Shown piece by piece: positions 10,028-19,317 of a DNA stretch of 64,000 nucleotides. The first letter of the stretch is position 1. Every line of letters begins with the position of its first letter. A program made the position numbers and the translations under genes. The notes beneath the pieces were generated by a model. The model saw only the letters and a program-made list of their open reading frames with translations, did no database searches and was not told the DNA's origin. The DNA is taken from positions 109,294-173,293 of the forward strand of contig JAEYTL010000056.1 in assembly GCA_023434025.1 (NCBI GenBank), read 5' to 3'. This stretch comes from Bacteroidota bacterium (GTDB taxonomy: Bacteria; Bacteroidota; Bacteroidia; Flavobacteriales; Flavobacteriaceae).

Positions 10028-10035
10028 TATCTTTG
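10028..10035 (+). promoter_or_regulatory. -7 box of the HMG-CoA reductase gene
   Basis: TATCTTTG matches TAnnTTTG and lies 20 bases before ATG 10056. No good -33 TTG is seen at the usual distance. Its position inside the longest open frame is the main reason to reject the upstream start. Confidence 0.5.
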
Positions 10036-10055
10036 CATCACAATACGCAACAAAC

Positions 10056-11372
10056 ATGAATCACGAAATTGCCGGATTTTCCAAACTATCCAAAACCGAA
10101 AAAATTGAATGGATTGCCCAACATTATTTTTTGCAGCCTGATGAAGCCATTTCATTAGTAAAAAAGTACTGGAATACCGATCAAAAGCTGCAGCAACTGC
10201 ACGATGAATTTATTGAAAATACGGTTTCTAATTTCTACCTGCCGTTAGGAATTGCTCCGAACTTCAACATTAACGGAAAAAACTATACGATTCCGATGGT
10301 GATTGAAGAAAGCTCGGTGGTAGCAGCGGCTGCAAAATCGGCTAAATTCTGGTCTAAACGCGGCGGGTTTAAAACCACCGTACTGAACACTGAAAAAATC
10401 GGACAGGTACATTTTATTTACAAAGGCGATAAATCAAAACTGATTACCTTTTTCAATCAAACAAAACCAAAACTTTTTACCGAAACGGAAAGCATTACCA
10501 AAAACATGCAAAAACGAGGCGGTGGGATTTCTGATATCGTTTTAAATGACAAAACTGCCGATTTAGAGAACTACTACCAACTTCACGCTACTTTTGAAAC
10601 CAAAGACAGCATGGGTGCTAATTTTATTAATTCATGCTTAGAACAGTTTGCCAAAACATTAAAAACAGAAGCCGAACTATTTGCTGGTTTCTCTGTAGAA
10701 GAAAAAAGCATCGAAGTAGTTATGAGTATTTTGTCTAATTATGTAACCAATTGTATCGCAAAGGCTGAAGTTTCCTGTCCGGTTGAAGAATTAGCCGAAA
10801 AGCACATTGAAAATCCGCAGGAATTTGCCGAAAAGTTTGTGCGGGCCGTTCAAATAGCCCAAATCGAACCCTACAGGGCTGTTACACACAACAAGGGGAT
10901 CATGAACGGAGTTGACGCTGTTGTGGTAGCCACCGGCAATGATTTTAGAGCCGTGGAGGCAGGAGCACATGCTTTTGCTGGCAGAAGCGGTCAATACCGA
11001 AGTCTGTCGCATGCCAAAATAGAAGACGGTATTTTTAGTTTTTGGTTGGAAATTCCGTTAGCCTTGGGAACCGTTGGAGGATTAACTTCATTGCATCCGT
11101 TAGTGAAATTTAATTTGGAAATTTTAGAAAAACCATCGGCCCGTGAATTAATGCAAATTGTAGCTGCAGTGGGGTTAGCTCAGAATTTTGCGGCGTTGCG
11201 TTCCTTAACCACGAAAGGTATTCAGGAAGGGCATATGAAAATGCATATAAACAATATTTTGAACCAATACCATGCGACCGCTGAGGAAAGAATAAAAGTG
11301 CTGGATTATTTTAAAGACAATACGATTTCGCATGCTTCTGTGGCTGCGTTTTTAGAACAAATCAGAAAATAG
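10056..11372 (+). CDS. mvaA: hydroxymethylglutaryl-CoA reductase, class II type
   Basis: 438 residues from ATG 10056; the frame is open to 9936 but the extra 40 residues overlap the promoter. Residues matching the class II catalytic set are Glu84 (VIEESSVV), Lys280 (THNKGIMNG), Asp296 (GNDFRAVEAGAHA) and His393 (EGHMKMH), with spacings like those known for the Pseudomonas mevalonii enzyme. DSMGANF (184-190) and GTVGG (338-342) are cofactor and substrate motifs. It reduces HMG-CoA to mevalonate for isoprenoids. A GHMP kinase follows 6 bases later, suggesting a mevalonate-pathway operon. Biosynthetic rather than degradative use is inferred from that context. Confidence 0.92.
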   Translation: MNHEIAGFSKLSKTEKIEWIAQHYFLQPDEAISLVKKYWNTDQKLQQLHDEFIENTVSNFYLPLGIAPNFNINGKNYTIPMVIEESSVVAAAAKSAKFWSKRGGFKTTVLNTEKIGQVHFIYKGDKSKLITFFNQTKPKLFTETESITKNMQKRGGGISDIVLNDKTADLENYYQLHATFETKDSMGANFINSCLEQFAKTLKTEAELFAGFSVEEKSIEVVMSILSNYVTNCIAKAEVSCPVEELAEKHIENPQEFAEKFVRAVQIAQIEPYRAVTHNKGIMNGVDAVVVATGNDFRAVEAGAHAFAGRSGQYRSLSHAKIEDGIFSFWLEIPLALGTVGGLTSLHPLVKFNLEILEKPSARELMQIVAAVGLAQNFAALRSLTTKGIQEGHMKMHINNILNQYHATAEERIKVLDYFKDNTISHASVAAFLEQIRK

Positions 11373-11378
11373 ATCAAC

Positions 11379-12311
11379 TTGAAACAAACTTTTTACAGTA
11401 ACGGAAAACTGCTCTTAACCGGCGAATATGTTGTGCTTGATGGTGCTTTAGCCCTGGCTCTGCCCACAAAATTCGGACAGTATTTAAGTGTGGACTCCAT
11501 ACAACACAAACGTATTATATGGAAAAGTTTTGATCAGGACGGCAGCACCTGGTTTGAAGACCAGTTTGAATTTGATGAAATCGTAAACAAACCTTATGTT
11601 GCCGATAACTCCGTTAGAAATACCTTGCTTGAAATTTTAAATACGGCGTTTCAAATGAATCCTGATTTTCTTTTGAACAAAAACGGATTCAATATTCAAA
11701 CCCATTTGACCTTTCCGAAAAATTGGGGTTTGGGCACTTCTTCTACCTTGATCAATAACATAGGGCAATGGCTGCAGATTGATGCTTTTGAGCTATTGCA
11801 ACACAGTTTTGGAGGAAGCGGCTATGATATTGCCTGTGCTCAGAAAAACACACCTATAACCTATCAGTTGCTTGGTAACAAACCGGTTTTTAAGAGCGTG
11901 GAATTTAATCCGGAATTCAGAGAAAACCTGTATTTTGTTTACCTTAACCGGAAGCAAAGCAGTAAATCGGCTATTGCCAATTACATCAACAAACAAAACG
12001 AAATCGGAAAAACCATTCAGCAGATCAACGCCATTACACAGGCTGTTCTGGCTAAGCCGGATTTGAAAAGATTTGTATATGAAATGGAAAAACACGAAAA
12101 CATTTTGAGTGACGTACTGGAAACCAGCACCACTAAAGAAGCCTTGTTTGATGATTTTAAAGGTGTTATCAAAAGTTTAGGTGCCTGGGGCGGTGATTTT
12201 GTACTTGCGGTTTCAAAAAATGACCCCGGCGGATACTTCAAAGAGAGGGGCTATCAAACTATTATCCGTTATGACGAACTGATTTTGAAACAAAAAAAAT
12301 CCCAACACTAA
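11379..12311 (+). CDS. GYDIA-family GHMP kinase (mevalonate kinase-like)
   Basis: 310 residues, TTG start 6 bases after the HMG-CoA reductase stop. GHMP kinase features are the N-terminal GKLLLTGEYVVLDG, the glycine-rich ATP loop NWGLGTSST at 115-123 and GYDIA at 148-152, which names this Bacteroidota subfamily. The family phosphorylates small alcohols; next to HMG-CoA reductase it most probably acts on mevalonate or phosphomevalonate, but which one is not decided by sequence. The stop codon lies inside the loop of a bidirectional terminator. Confidence 0.85.
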   Translation: MKQTFYSNGKLLLTGEYVVLDGALALALPTKFGQYLSVDSIQHKRIIWKSFDQDGSTWFEDQFEFDEIVNKPYVADNSVRNTLLEILNTAFQMNPDFLLNKNGFNIQTHLTFPKNWGLGTSSTLINNIGQWLQIDAFELLQHSFGGSGYDIACAQKNTPITYQLLGNKPVFKSVEFNPEFRENLYFVYLNRKQSSKSAIANYINKQNEIGKTIQQINAITQAVLAKPDLKRFVYEMEKHENILSDVLETSTTKEALFDDFKGVIKSLGAWGGDFVLAVSKNDPGGYFKERGYQTIIRYDELILKQKKSQH

Positions 12312-12327
12312 AAGGCTGGGATTTTTT
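12294..12327. terminator. bidirectional terminator between convergent genes
   Basis: An 11-bp stem (12294-12304 with 12317-12327; core ATCCCA/TGGGAT) is flanked by A- and T-runs that form U-tracts in both directions. It serves the GHMP kinase gene on plus and the PpiD gene on minus. The kinase stop codon is in the loop. Confidence 0.85.
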
Positions 12328-12345
12328 ATTGGAATATTGTTTGAA

Positions 12346-14448
12346 TTAATAATTAAACTGGAATCTGTTATCTTTTATTTTAGCCTTTTCTTTCAACGCT
12401 CCGAATACACGACCAACAGCCGAGGCATTCTGCGATTTTAACGTATTTACTTGCGTTGTGTAATCCTTGGTTGGCAAAGGCTCCGTTACTTTGGTTGTTT
12501 TAACCACAAACACACTGGCGTTCCCTTCAATGGGGGCAGAAAGTTTGTTCACCGCTGTACCGAAAGCAGTTCCTACAACTTTGGGTTCATAACCGGCTGA
12601 AGCTACTACCGGATTTTCTAACGTAACATCACTGGCTGTTTGTACCTGAACCGAATTGGCCTGAGCGATTGCCTCCAATGAGGTGGCTTTCATTTTTGCT
12701 ATAATTTTTTCGGCTTTCTTTTTATTCTTTAAAACAGGCTCTACCTGAACCCTGGCATCCTCAATTGCCAGCAATCCTTCTTCGTTTACTTTTTTAAGTT
12801 TTGCAATCAGATGGCCTACTTTAGAAATTTCAAAACGTTTAACATCATTAACATCGGTACCTTTCTCAAAGGCCCAACGGATAACCTGTCTTTGTGCTCC
12901 ATACTGCCCTAACACCTCGTCCAAAACTTTTACACGAACCGATGGATTAACCGTTAATTTAGCTTCTTTAGCTGCTGTTTCAAACGATTTTTCATTCGCT
13001 GCCATTTCAAACTTCACCGCATTTGTATAGGCATTTTCAGATGTTTTTTCTGAAGCCTCAATCTTTTGAGCAATGGTTGCTAACCGTATAGCATCCTGCT
13101 TGTCTGTTACTTTAATAATGTGGTAACCAAATTCTGTTTCAACCAAACCAACTTTACCGATCGGATTGTTAAACACAAAATCATTAAAGGCAGGAACCAT
13201 CTGACCAGGGCCGAAGAAATCCAAATCTCCGCCTCTTTGGGCTGACCCCTGATCCTCTGAAACAGAAAATGCCTGCATGGTAAATGCATCCGGATTAGCT
13301 AAAACCTCTGCTAAAATACCTTCAGCCTTTACTTTTGCTTCTTCTTTTGTTCTGTCTTCTTTAGGCTGTGCCCGTGAACCTGTAAAACTGATTAAAATAT
13401 GGCTTGCTCTGGCTTTAGCACCGGCTCTTCTGCCCATTGAACGGCTTAACGCAAAATAGTCTCCGTATTGATAGGGTCCGTAAACCTGACCCTCTGCTAA
13501 ATTAAAAATAGCTTCTGCATGCTCAGCAGGCAAATCGGATTTTCCGATGTAGGTTGAATCGTAAGGAAACTGAGAATTTTCGTTTACAAACTGAATAACA
13601 TCTTTTGTGGCTGAAAAACTTGGAATTGTATCATTCTTATCTGTCTCTTTGTTATAAACAACTCTTGGCGACAAATATGAACTCAATTTGTTTTTGATAT
13701 CGTTTTTATCGGCTTCAGAAGGTTTATCTTCAATAACCACAAATTCAATCTCGCGGGTTTCATCTGCCTTGTATTTTTTCTCGTTCTTCTTCATATAATC
13801 CATGATTTCAGCATCTGTAACCTTAACATCGCTGTCTTTTACAGAAGAATAAGGAACCGCTACAAAGTCAAACGTTACTTTTTTGTTTTCTGCATTATAC
13901 TTGAATTTGGCATCATTTTGGGTTGTAAAAAACCCTGACTTAACCAATGTGCTGTAAAGCTGGTATTTGGCGTTGATGTTAGCTCCTTCTTCAACATTTT
14001 CATAGTACGCAACTTCCTGAGCATTTGAACTCGATTTGATATATTCTCTGTACTTATTAATATCAAATTGCTTTAATTCGTTTTGAAAAGAAGGGTTCTG
14101 TCCGAAATTAGGATCTGCTTTCAGGGTTTCAATAAGGTGATTCTGACCAATTCTGATTCCCAGCTTTTCCAGTTCTTCAGTTAACAATGCCAAATTTATC
14201 TCCTGATTCCAAACCTGGTTAACCGCCTGAATATTAGACATACCTTGCCCTGATTTTTCTGCATTTCCTACTTTAATTCTGAATTCTTCAAACGGAATAT
14301 CTTTTCCATTAATACTTCCTACATTGTTTGAAGTCTGGCTAAAACCGCCGCTTTGAATTACATCTGCTAATACAAAAGAGAATAATGCCAACGCAATAAT
14401 CACTATAAGAATAAATGAACGTTGTCTAATTTTTCCTAAAATCGCCAT
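12346..14448 (-). CDS. PpiD-like periplasmic peptidyl-prolyl isomerase/chaperone
   Basis: 700 residues. One N-terminal membrane anchor (about 11-32) is followed by a SurA_N-like chaperone region, a parvulin domain (about 340-460, starting RASHILISF and ending FGYHIIKV) and a long C-terminal region. Length and topology fit PpiD/SurA-type folding factors for outer membrane and secreted proteins. A TATTTTCG element (14480-14487 on the complement) with a TTG 21 bases upstream is a plausible promoter, so it is probably transcribed separately from the CNNM gene. Confidence 0.88.
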   Translation of the reverse strand: MAILGKIRQRSFILIVIIALALFSFVLADVIQSGGFSQTSNNVGSINGKDIPFEEFRIKVGNAEKSGQGMSNIQAVNQVWNQEINLALLTEELEKLGIRIGQNHLIETLKADPNFGQNPSFQNELKQFDINKYREYIKSSSNAQEVAYYENVEEGANINAKYQLYSTLVKSGFFTTQNDAKFKYNAENKKVTFDFVAVPYSSVKDSDVKVTDAEIMDYMKKNEKKYKADETREIEFVVIEDKPSEADKNDIKNKLSSYLSPRVVYNKETDKNDTIPSFSATKDVIQFVNENSQFPYDSTYIGKSDLPAEHAEAIFNLAEGQVYGPYQYGDYFALSRSMGRRAGAKARASHILISFTGSRAQPKEDRTKEEAKVKAEGILAEVLANPDAFTMQAFSVSEDQGSAQRGGDLDFFGPGQMVPAFNDFVFNNPIGKVGLVETEFGYHIIKVTDKQDAIRLATIAQKIEASEKTSENAYTNAVKFEMAANEKSFETAAKEAKLTVNPSVRVKVLDEVLGQYGAQRQVIRWAFEKGTDVNDVKRFEISKVGHLIAKLKKVNEEGLLAIEDARVQVEPVLKNKKKAEKIIAKMKATSLEAIAQANSVQVQTASDVTLENPVVASAGYEPKVVGTAFGTAVNKLSAPIEGNASVFVVKTTKVTEPLPTKDYTTQVNTLKSQNASAVGRVFGALKEKAKIKDNRFQFNY

Positions 14449-14546
14449 TTCTATTTATGTTTAATTTTATTTCAGTTTGCGAAAATACAATTATCTGTGA
14501 AATAATTACAAAGAATTCAATATATTTTGTGGTTTTTTTATACAGT

Positions 14547-14627
14547 TAAAAAAAAGACACGGAATGGAATCAGGAAGTATATTTCTTTTACCCGACCTGG
14601 AACAGGCTGATTTGAATTAATCCGTGT
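14547..14627 (-). terminator. imperfect terminator hairpin after the CNNM-type gene
   Basis: On the minus strand ACACGGA, which overlaps the last codons of the CNNM gene, pairs with TCCGTGT at 14557-14563, with further partial pairing (AATCAG/CTGATT) inside, followed by a run of nine T. The base of the stem includes coding sequence and the stop codon. Confidence 0.6.
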
Positions 14628-15888
14628 AATCAATTATCATTTTAACCAGCTCAATTTTTTTATTGGTTGCTTCTTCAACCAAAAACTGAAAATGACCAAC
14701 TTCAATAATTTCTCCTTTTTGAGGGATTTCTTTAGCGTGATTGACAATAAATCCTCCTAATGTTGAATAGGAGTCTTCTTCCGGGATATTGAGTTTATAC
14801 ACCTCGTTGATGTATTCAACATCCAAGCGGGTAGAAAACCGGAATTCTTTTTCTCCTAATTGCTCCTCTATCAGTGTTTCATCAGAATCATGTTCATCCT
14901 GGATCTCTCCGAACAGCTCTTCTACAATATCCTCTATGGTAATCATTCCGGATGTCCCGCCGTATTCATCCAATACAATCGCAACACTTTTACGTTTTTT
15001 GGTCAGGAGGTTCATCACATCTTTAATAAACATCGTTTCGGGAACAAACTCTACTGAAATCATAACCGATTTGATGGTTTTTGGCTTTCGGAACAGTTCA
15101 AAGGAATGAACATAACCAATAATGTCATCTAATGAAGATTGATAGACCAACACTTTTGAAAACCCGGTTTCAATAAAAAGAGATTTCAGTTCTTTTACAG
15201 AATCATGGATTTCCACCGCAGAAATTTCGGTTCTCGGAATCATAATCTCTCTTGCTTTAACACCGGAAAACTCCAAAGCATTCTGAAATATCTGTATCTC
15301 AGAATCAACGCTTTGGTGATCCTCAACAGCATTCATCTGTTCTGATATGAAATTACCCAACTCTACTTTACTAAAAAAAAGCCTGGCTTCATCGCCTTCC
15401 GTCTTGAAGAGTTTTCTGAGAAAAAAATCGGATATCCAGATGATAAATGTAGAGATATAATAAAGTAACTGATAAAAAAAGTAAGCCGGGAGAGCAAAAA
15501 TCTTGATCAATGTATTGGCATAAATCTGAAAAAACACCTTGGGCAAAAATTCAGCTGTTACTAATATTATTGCTGTAGAAATCAGTGTTTGGAAGACGAG
15601 AATTTTAAGTGGCAGGTTATTGTTTTCAATATAATCAGGATACATCCATTTGATGATTAAATCCCCCATCGTAAATCCATATACAACCAATGTGATGTTA
15701 TTGCCCACCAACATTGAGGCAATAAATTTTGAAGGATTCTCGGTTATTTTGGTTAAAATTTTAGCGACAAAACCTTCCTGGAGCTTTTCAATCCCCAAAT
15801 AGACTTTATTAGACGAGACAAAAGCAATTTCCATCCCGGAAAAAAAAGCCGAAAGCAGTAAACAAATGAGTATGATACTGATTTCCAT
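14617..15888 (-). CDS. CNNM/CorC (HlyC) family membrane protein with CBS domains
   Basis: 423 residues: DUF21/CNNM transmembrane domain with three to four helices (1-190, starting with FFSGMEIAF), a CBS pair (about 205-330, IMIPRTEI and VLDEYGGTSGMITIEDIVEEL), and a C-terminal CorC_HlyC domain. The family is linked to Mg2+/Co2+ transport or efflux; in flavobacteria the paralogue GldE belongs to the gliding machinery. This copy sits in a coaX-lptC gene run instead of beside gldD, so it is called only to the family. Confidence 0.85.
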   Translation of the reverse strand: MEISIILICLLLSAFFSGMEIAFVSSNKVYLGIEKLQEGFVAKILTKITENPSKFIASMLVGNNITLVVYGFTMGDLIIKWMYPDYIENNNLPLKILVFQTLISTAIILVTAEFLPKVFFQIYANTLIKIFALPAYFFYQLLYYISTFIIWISDFFLRKLFKTEGDEARLFFSKVELGNFISEQMNAVEDHQSVDSEIQIFQNALEFSGVKAREIMIPRTEISAVEIHDSVKELKSLFIETGFSKVLVYQSSLDDIIGYVHSFELFRKPKTIKSVMISVEFVPETMFIKDVMNLLTKKRKSVAIVLDEYGGTSGMITIEDIVEELFGEIQDEHDSDETLIEEQLGEKEFRFSTRLDVEYINEVYKLNIPEEDSYSTLGGFIVNHAKEIPQKGEIIEVGHFQFLVEEATNKKIELVKMIIDYTD

Positions 15889-15893
15889 GCCGC

Positions 15894-16085
15894 TTATTTT
15901 TTATTGCGACTATCCATTTTATCCATGAACCTTCTTCTGAAAAAGAACATAAAAATAGCCATCGCTGCAAAAAAGAACATCAACCATGGATTTTTTTCTT
16001 CAGAATTCAGGTTAACAAAACCCTGGTAAATAAAAAATCCGGCCGCAAAAAGATAGAAATACTGAATATATTTTAAATAAGTCAT
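15894..16085 (-). CDS. small two-helix membrane protein, unknown function
   Basis: 63 residues with two hydrophobic segments (about 7-25 and 34-48) and a very basic tail (FFRRRFMDKMDSRNKK). Located between the LptC and CNNM genes with 5 bases before the latter, so it is very likely co-translated. I recognise no family; conservation of the position would be the best sign that it is a real gene. Confidence 0.7.
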   Translation of the reverse strand: MTYLKYIQYFYLFAAGFFIYQGFVNLNSEEKNPWLMFFFAAMAIFMFFFRRRFMDKMDSRNKK

Positions 16086-16131
16086 GTTTGTTTTTTGGTT
16101 AGCTGTTGTTGTCGGTTGTTTGCTTTTCCCG

Positions 16132-16686
16132 TTATTCCGCTTCGTTAATCACTCCGGAAACTTTCTGAAAGTTGATTCGTTTAAAATCTTTACTGAAATC
16201 AAGACCGTCTCCTTTTGTTTCTCCTTTGTACGGGTCTGTAAATTTAAACTTTTTTTCCGTAAAAAACCATTCGTTTTTTTGATCATAATAGAGTTGTTCC
16301 GTTTCCAGATACTGCCCTCCGTCTGATGTCATCTTAACATTTCCCTGCATATCAATAATATCCGTTCCCTTAAACGTAACCGCAAAATCCGATCTGATAA
16401 AATTCTTTTTGCCGTTCTGATCATACAATGTTACTTCTATGCCGTTCGGAAACTCAGTAAAGGGATACTGAACCGTTGCATAATCCATCATTTTAGGACT
16501 GATTAAAACCGCTTTAATCTTACCCGAATCCGTGTATTTTAAATTAACCGAATCAGCTTCACCGGAAGGCATAAATTCCGAAACATTTATTTTCTGAATT
16601 TCCCTGAAATTGCTTTGGCAACCAAAAAACAATGTCACAGTAAAAACTGTGACACTGATTTTAATTATTTTATGTGTGTAAAACAT
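16132..16686 (-). CDS. lptC: LPS export protein LptC
   Basis: 184 residues with an N-terminal lipobox-like signal (LFFGCQ; E. coli LptC has a membrane helix here). The beta-jellyroll is recognised by YTDSGKIKAVLISPKM, YTTFPNG-like spacing (FTEFPNGIEVTLYDQNG) and DGGQYLETEQLYYDQK, the DUF1239/LptC pattern. LptC passes LPS from LptBFG to the LptA bridge. It starts 3 bases after the TPR gene; placement next to coaX fits other flavobacteria as far as I know. Confidence 0.82.
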   Translation of the reverse strand: MFYTHKIIKISVTVFTVTLFFGCQSNFREIQKINVSEFMPSGEADSVNLKYTDSGKIKAVLISPKMMDYATVQYPFTEFPNGIEVTLYDQNGKKNFIRSDFAVTFKGTDIIDMQGNVKMTSDGGQYLETEQLYYDQKNEWFFTEKKFKFTDPYKGETKGDGLDFSKDFKRINFQKVSGVINEAE

Positions 16687-16689
16687 CTT

Positions 16690-18045
16690 TTATAAACTAG
16701 GCACTGTAACACTTCTTCCTACCCAACAGTTAAAACGAATACTTTGTCCTGCTCTGCCTGCATTGTGAATATCTGCTTTTGTAGGTGCCAGTTTATCATA
16801 CGAAGCGGCAGCGGCATTACCGGCTGCTGTTCCTGCTTTTCTGGCGGTTTGAGCAGCTAACCAATAAATTGCTCTTTTTTCAAACGGATCATTCCCACAT
16901 TCGTTGGCACTATTGGCATAAAGCTGGGCAATGAATACATGGGCGTCACCAAACGATGGTTTTGCCGCCAATGCTTTTTCTGCAAAGGCTCTTGCCTGAG
17001 CTTTATTACTGTTTCCGTATATATTTCTGGCAACCGTGTAATATACTTTAGCTTTTTCACCACTGTCTTTGTGCAATTCTGCCGACTGGTTAAAATACTC
17101 CAACGCTTTTGCCGTGTTCTTTTTATTATAATAGGACACCCCCAAGTTGTAAGCCGACTTGGCTGTTGGATTCAACTGGTGTAATGTTTCTGATATCTTG
17201 GAGAACAACGGATCCGAAGAACATCCTTTTTTATCCAAACGGTCGGCCGCTCTTCTCAACCATTCCGCATCTCCTTTTTTCTCTTCAAAACTTCCGCCTA
17301 AAAACGGAATTAAACGATCGCAACTTGACAACTGAGCAATTTTATTATCCATGCTCGTTCTGATTGTCTGAAAAGCATCTAAGTTGATTTGATTGGCATT
17401 CTTAACACTTTCTTCTTTCTTAGTTAACTCAACATTATTTTCTTCTTTCTGTAAAATCACATCTAACTCATCGGAAAGTTTTTTCTCCTCTTCATCAATT
17501 TTGTCTGAAATTTCGTCATACTTATTGAATAAATCCTGTAATTGAATTCCTTTCTTTCCGGCTTCAAAATCATTTACATAAATTTCAAAATACACATATA
17601 ATGCTTTTGCATTGGAAAAACTAGCTCTGTCATTTTTAAAAGCATCATCCACCAACTGGTACACTTCTTCCGGAGTCCCCACATTGTTTTCGAACAATGC
17701 CATTGCTTTTCTCACGGTATTTCCTTTGTTGTTACCCGGAAAATGTATATCATACTCTCCATACATTTTTATCAGATCACGAACTTCAGCTTCTTTTTCA
17801 GCCGGCGTTTTAGCATTTTCAATACGGTAATTCAGGATTTGTTCTCCTCTGATATAAATTGCCTCATGAAAAGAAGCACAATTCTTACGGGCATATAACC
17901 AAGGCTCATAAGCCGAAGCAAAATCTTTTGCTTTGCAAAGCTCATTAAATATGGATAATTTTTCTGCACAATCGGCAGCGTTCTGTGCCTTTCCATGAAT
18001 CATTCCGATTAAAAACGCAAATACAATAATTAATTTAGTTTTCAT
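16690..18045 (-). CDS. exported tetratricopeptide-repeat protein
   Basis: 451 residues with a signal peptide (cleaved near HGKAQ). The central part (about 180-220) is charged and probably coiled coil (KIDEEEKKLSDELDVILQKE); TPR-like helices follow from about 290 (AYNLGVSYYNKKNTAKALEYFNQSAEL). The C-terminus ends in GRAGQSIRFNCWVGRSVTVPSL-like sequence. Role unknown; its place between an outer membrane beta-barrel gene and lptC suggests a cell-envelope job. Confidence 0.75.
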   Translation of the reverse strand: MKTKLIIVFAFLIGMIHGKAQNAADCAEKLSIFNELCKAKDFASAYEPWLYARKNCASFHEAIYIRGEQILNYRIENAKTPAEKEAEVRDLIKMYGEYDIHFPGNNKGNTVRKAMALFENNVGTPEEVYQLVDDAFKNDRASFSNAKALYVYFEIYVNDFEAGKKGIQLQDLFNKYDEISDKIDEEEKKLSDELDVILQKEENNVELTKKEESVKNANQINLDAFQTIRTSMDNKIAQLSSCDRLIPFLGGSFEEKKGDAEWLRRAADRLDKKGCSSDPLFSKISETLHQLNPTAKSAYNLGVSYYNKKNTAKALEYFNQSAELHKDSGEKAKVYYTVARNIYGNSNKAQARAFAEKALAAKPSFGDAHVFIAQLYANSANECGNDPFEKRAIYWLAAQTARKAGTAAGNAAAASYDKLAPTKADIHNAGRAGQSIRFNCWVGRSVTVPSL

Positions 18046-18063
18046 AGTTATAAAATTTCTGTA

Positions 18064-19317
18064 TTATTCATATTTTCTTTTAACAAACCATTTATCATTC
18101 AATGATAAACTGATGTGTATATTGGTATAATTTTCTTCAATCAGGCCGGCATTGGTTGTTCCTCGTTTACCGAACTCAAATCCTACATTGATATTAGAAA
18201 AACTTCCTCCCAACGGTAAACCAAAACCAAAAGTTATGCCATAATTATTTATTGACTCGTTGTTGATGATCAAACCAGTGTTTTCATAGTTAAAACCGGC
18301 TCTGTAGGTCACCCTTTCCAAATACCTGTTAAATGAGTTGTATTTGGGAATATAATAGCCTCCCAAACTGAATTTTGTTGCATTTTCATACCCAACATTA
18401 TTGATATCATTAAAACGATTACCGAAATTACTCGACTGTTGTAATGTGAGTTCCGTTCCGACCATCCATTTTCTCACTTCACCAATCCCTATACCAAAAA
18501 CGAACTTTGAGGGAAGCTTCAGTTTTGTTGTGCTAAGCTGTGTTATCCCTTCTTCCTGCGGAACAACATTATTTTCATCAACGACCAAAACAGTTGTAAT
18601 ATTCCGCTCATTATCAATTGTAAGCGAACTTTCAGGAGAATAAACCAAACTTCCAAAAACAGTCATTTTTTCGGAGACTTTTCGATTATACATAACACCG
18701 AAATTTGAACTGAATCCGTTTACCCTGCTGGTGTTTAATTCTCTGGTACCATATTGAACAACGGGAATATATTCAATTGAATTGGTTGAAATATTTCCGA
18801 AGTTATAGTTTAAATCGGCTCCAATACTAAAATTAGCATTGATACTATACCCTAACCCTCCGAAAAACCTGTTTACGCCTCCCTCTCCAAAAAACCTTGA
18901 ACTGGTTTGTGAAGTATCTTCGTTGTAGTTTTGGATTTTGTACCCAACAGATGAAAAAGGGAGAAGCCCTAAAGAAGCACCAAACTTTTTTGAAACCGGC
19001 ATGGCCACGACCAGGTAATCCAACGTAGTTCTTGTTGCACTTTCCGAGGCTGAAGCATTCTGTAGTTTTACATTGTTATAATTTGCTCCCACAGTAAACG
19101 TAGTTAGCTTGAGATGAGAAAAAGAAGCCGGGTTCTGCAAATTAACGTGAATCGAATCACTAAAAACGCTTACCCCTCCCATCGAACGGTTTTCAACAGT
19201 ACCTTTGAATTTAACATCTCCAATGCCGTAAAAAGAATACGGAGATGCTGTTCCTTCCTGACCCCAGGTTACTGCTGAAAAAAATAAGCAAAAGCCTATT
19301 AGAATTTTTTTAATCAT
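18064..19317 (-). CDS. outer membrane beta-barrel protein (FadL/OmpP1-like)
   Basis: 417 residues. Signal peptide ends at VTWGQ. The mature start SPYSFYGIGDVKFKG and the following RSMGGVSVF...NLQNPASFS resemble the N-terminal plug of FadL/OmpP1-like barrels; the rest alternates in a beta pattern. No ligand can be assigned. Overlaps the end of coaX by 8 bases, which indicates coupled translation. Confidence 0.72.
   Translation of the reverse strand: MIKKILIGFCLFFSAVTWGQEGTASPYSFYGIGDVKFKGTVENRSMGGVSVFSDSIHVNLQNPASFSHLKLTTFTVGANYNNVKLQNASASESATRTTLDYLVVAMPVSKKFGASLGLLPFSSVGYKIQNYNEDTSQTSSRFFGEGGVNRFFGGLGYSINANFSIGADLNYNFGNISTNSIEYIPVVQYGTRELNTSRVNGFSSNFGVMYNRKVSEKMTVFGSLVYSPESSLTIDNERNITTVLVVDENNVVPQEEGITQLSTTKLKLPSKFVFGIGIGEVRKWMVGTELTLQQSSNFGNRFNDINNVGYENATKFSLGGYYIPKYNSFNRYLERVTYRAGFNYENTGLIINNESINNYGITFGFGLPLGGSFSNINVGFEFGKRGTTNAGLIEENYTNIHISLSLNDKWFVKRKYE

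Noticed and set aside
9936..10055. N-terminal 40-codon extension of HMG-CoA reductase
   Set aside because: A TATCTTTG promoter box lies inside it and the catalytic Glu84 spacing fits the ATG at 10056.
14617..15888. Call as GldE gliding protein
   Set aside because: GldE is a paralogue with the same domains, but the gldD-gldE context is absent here.
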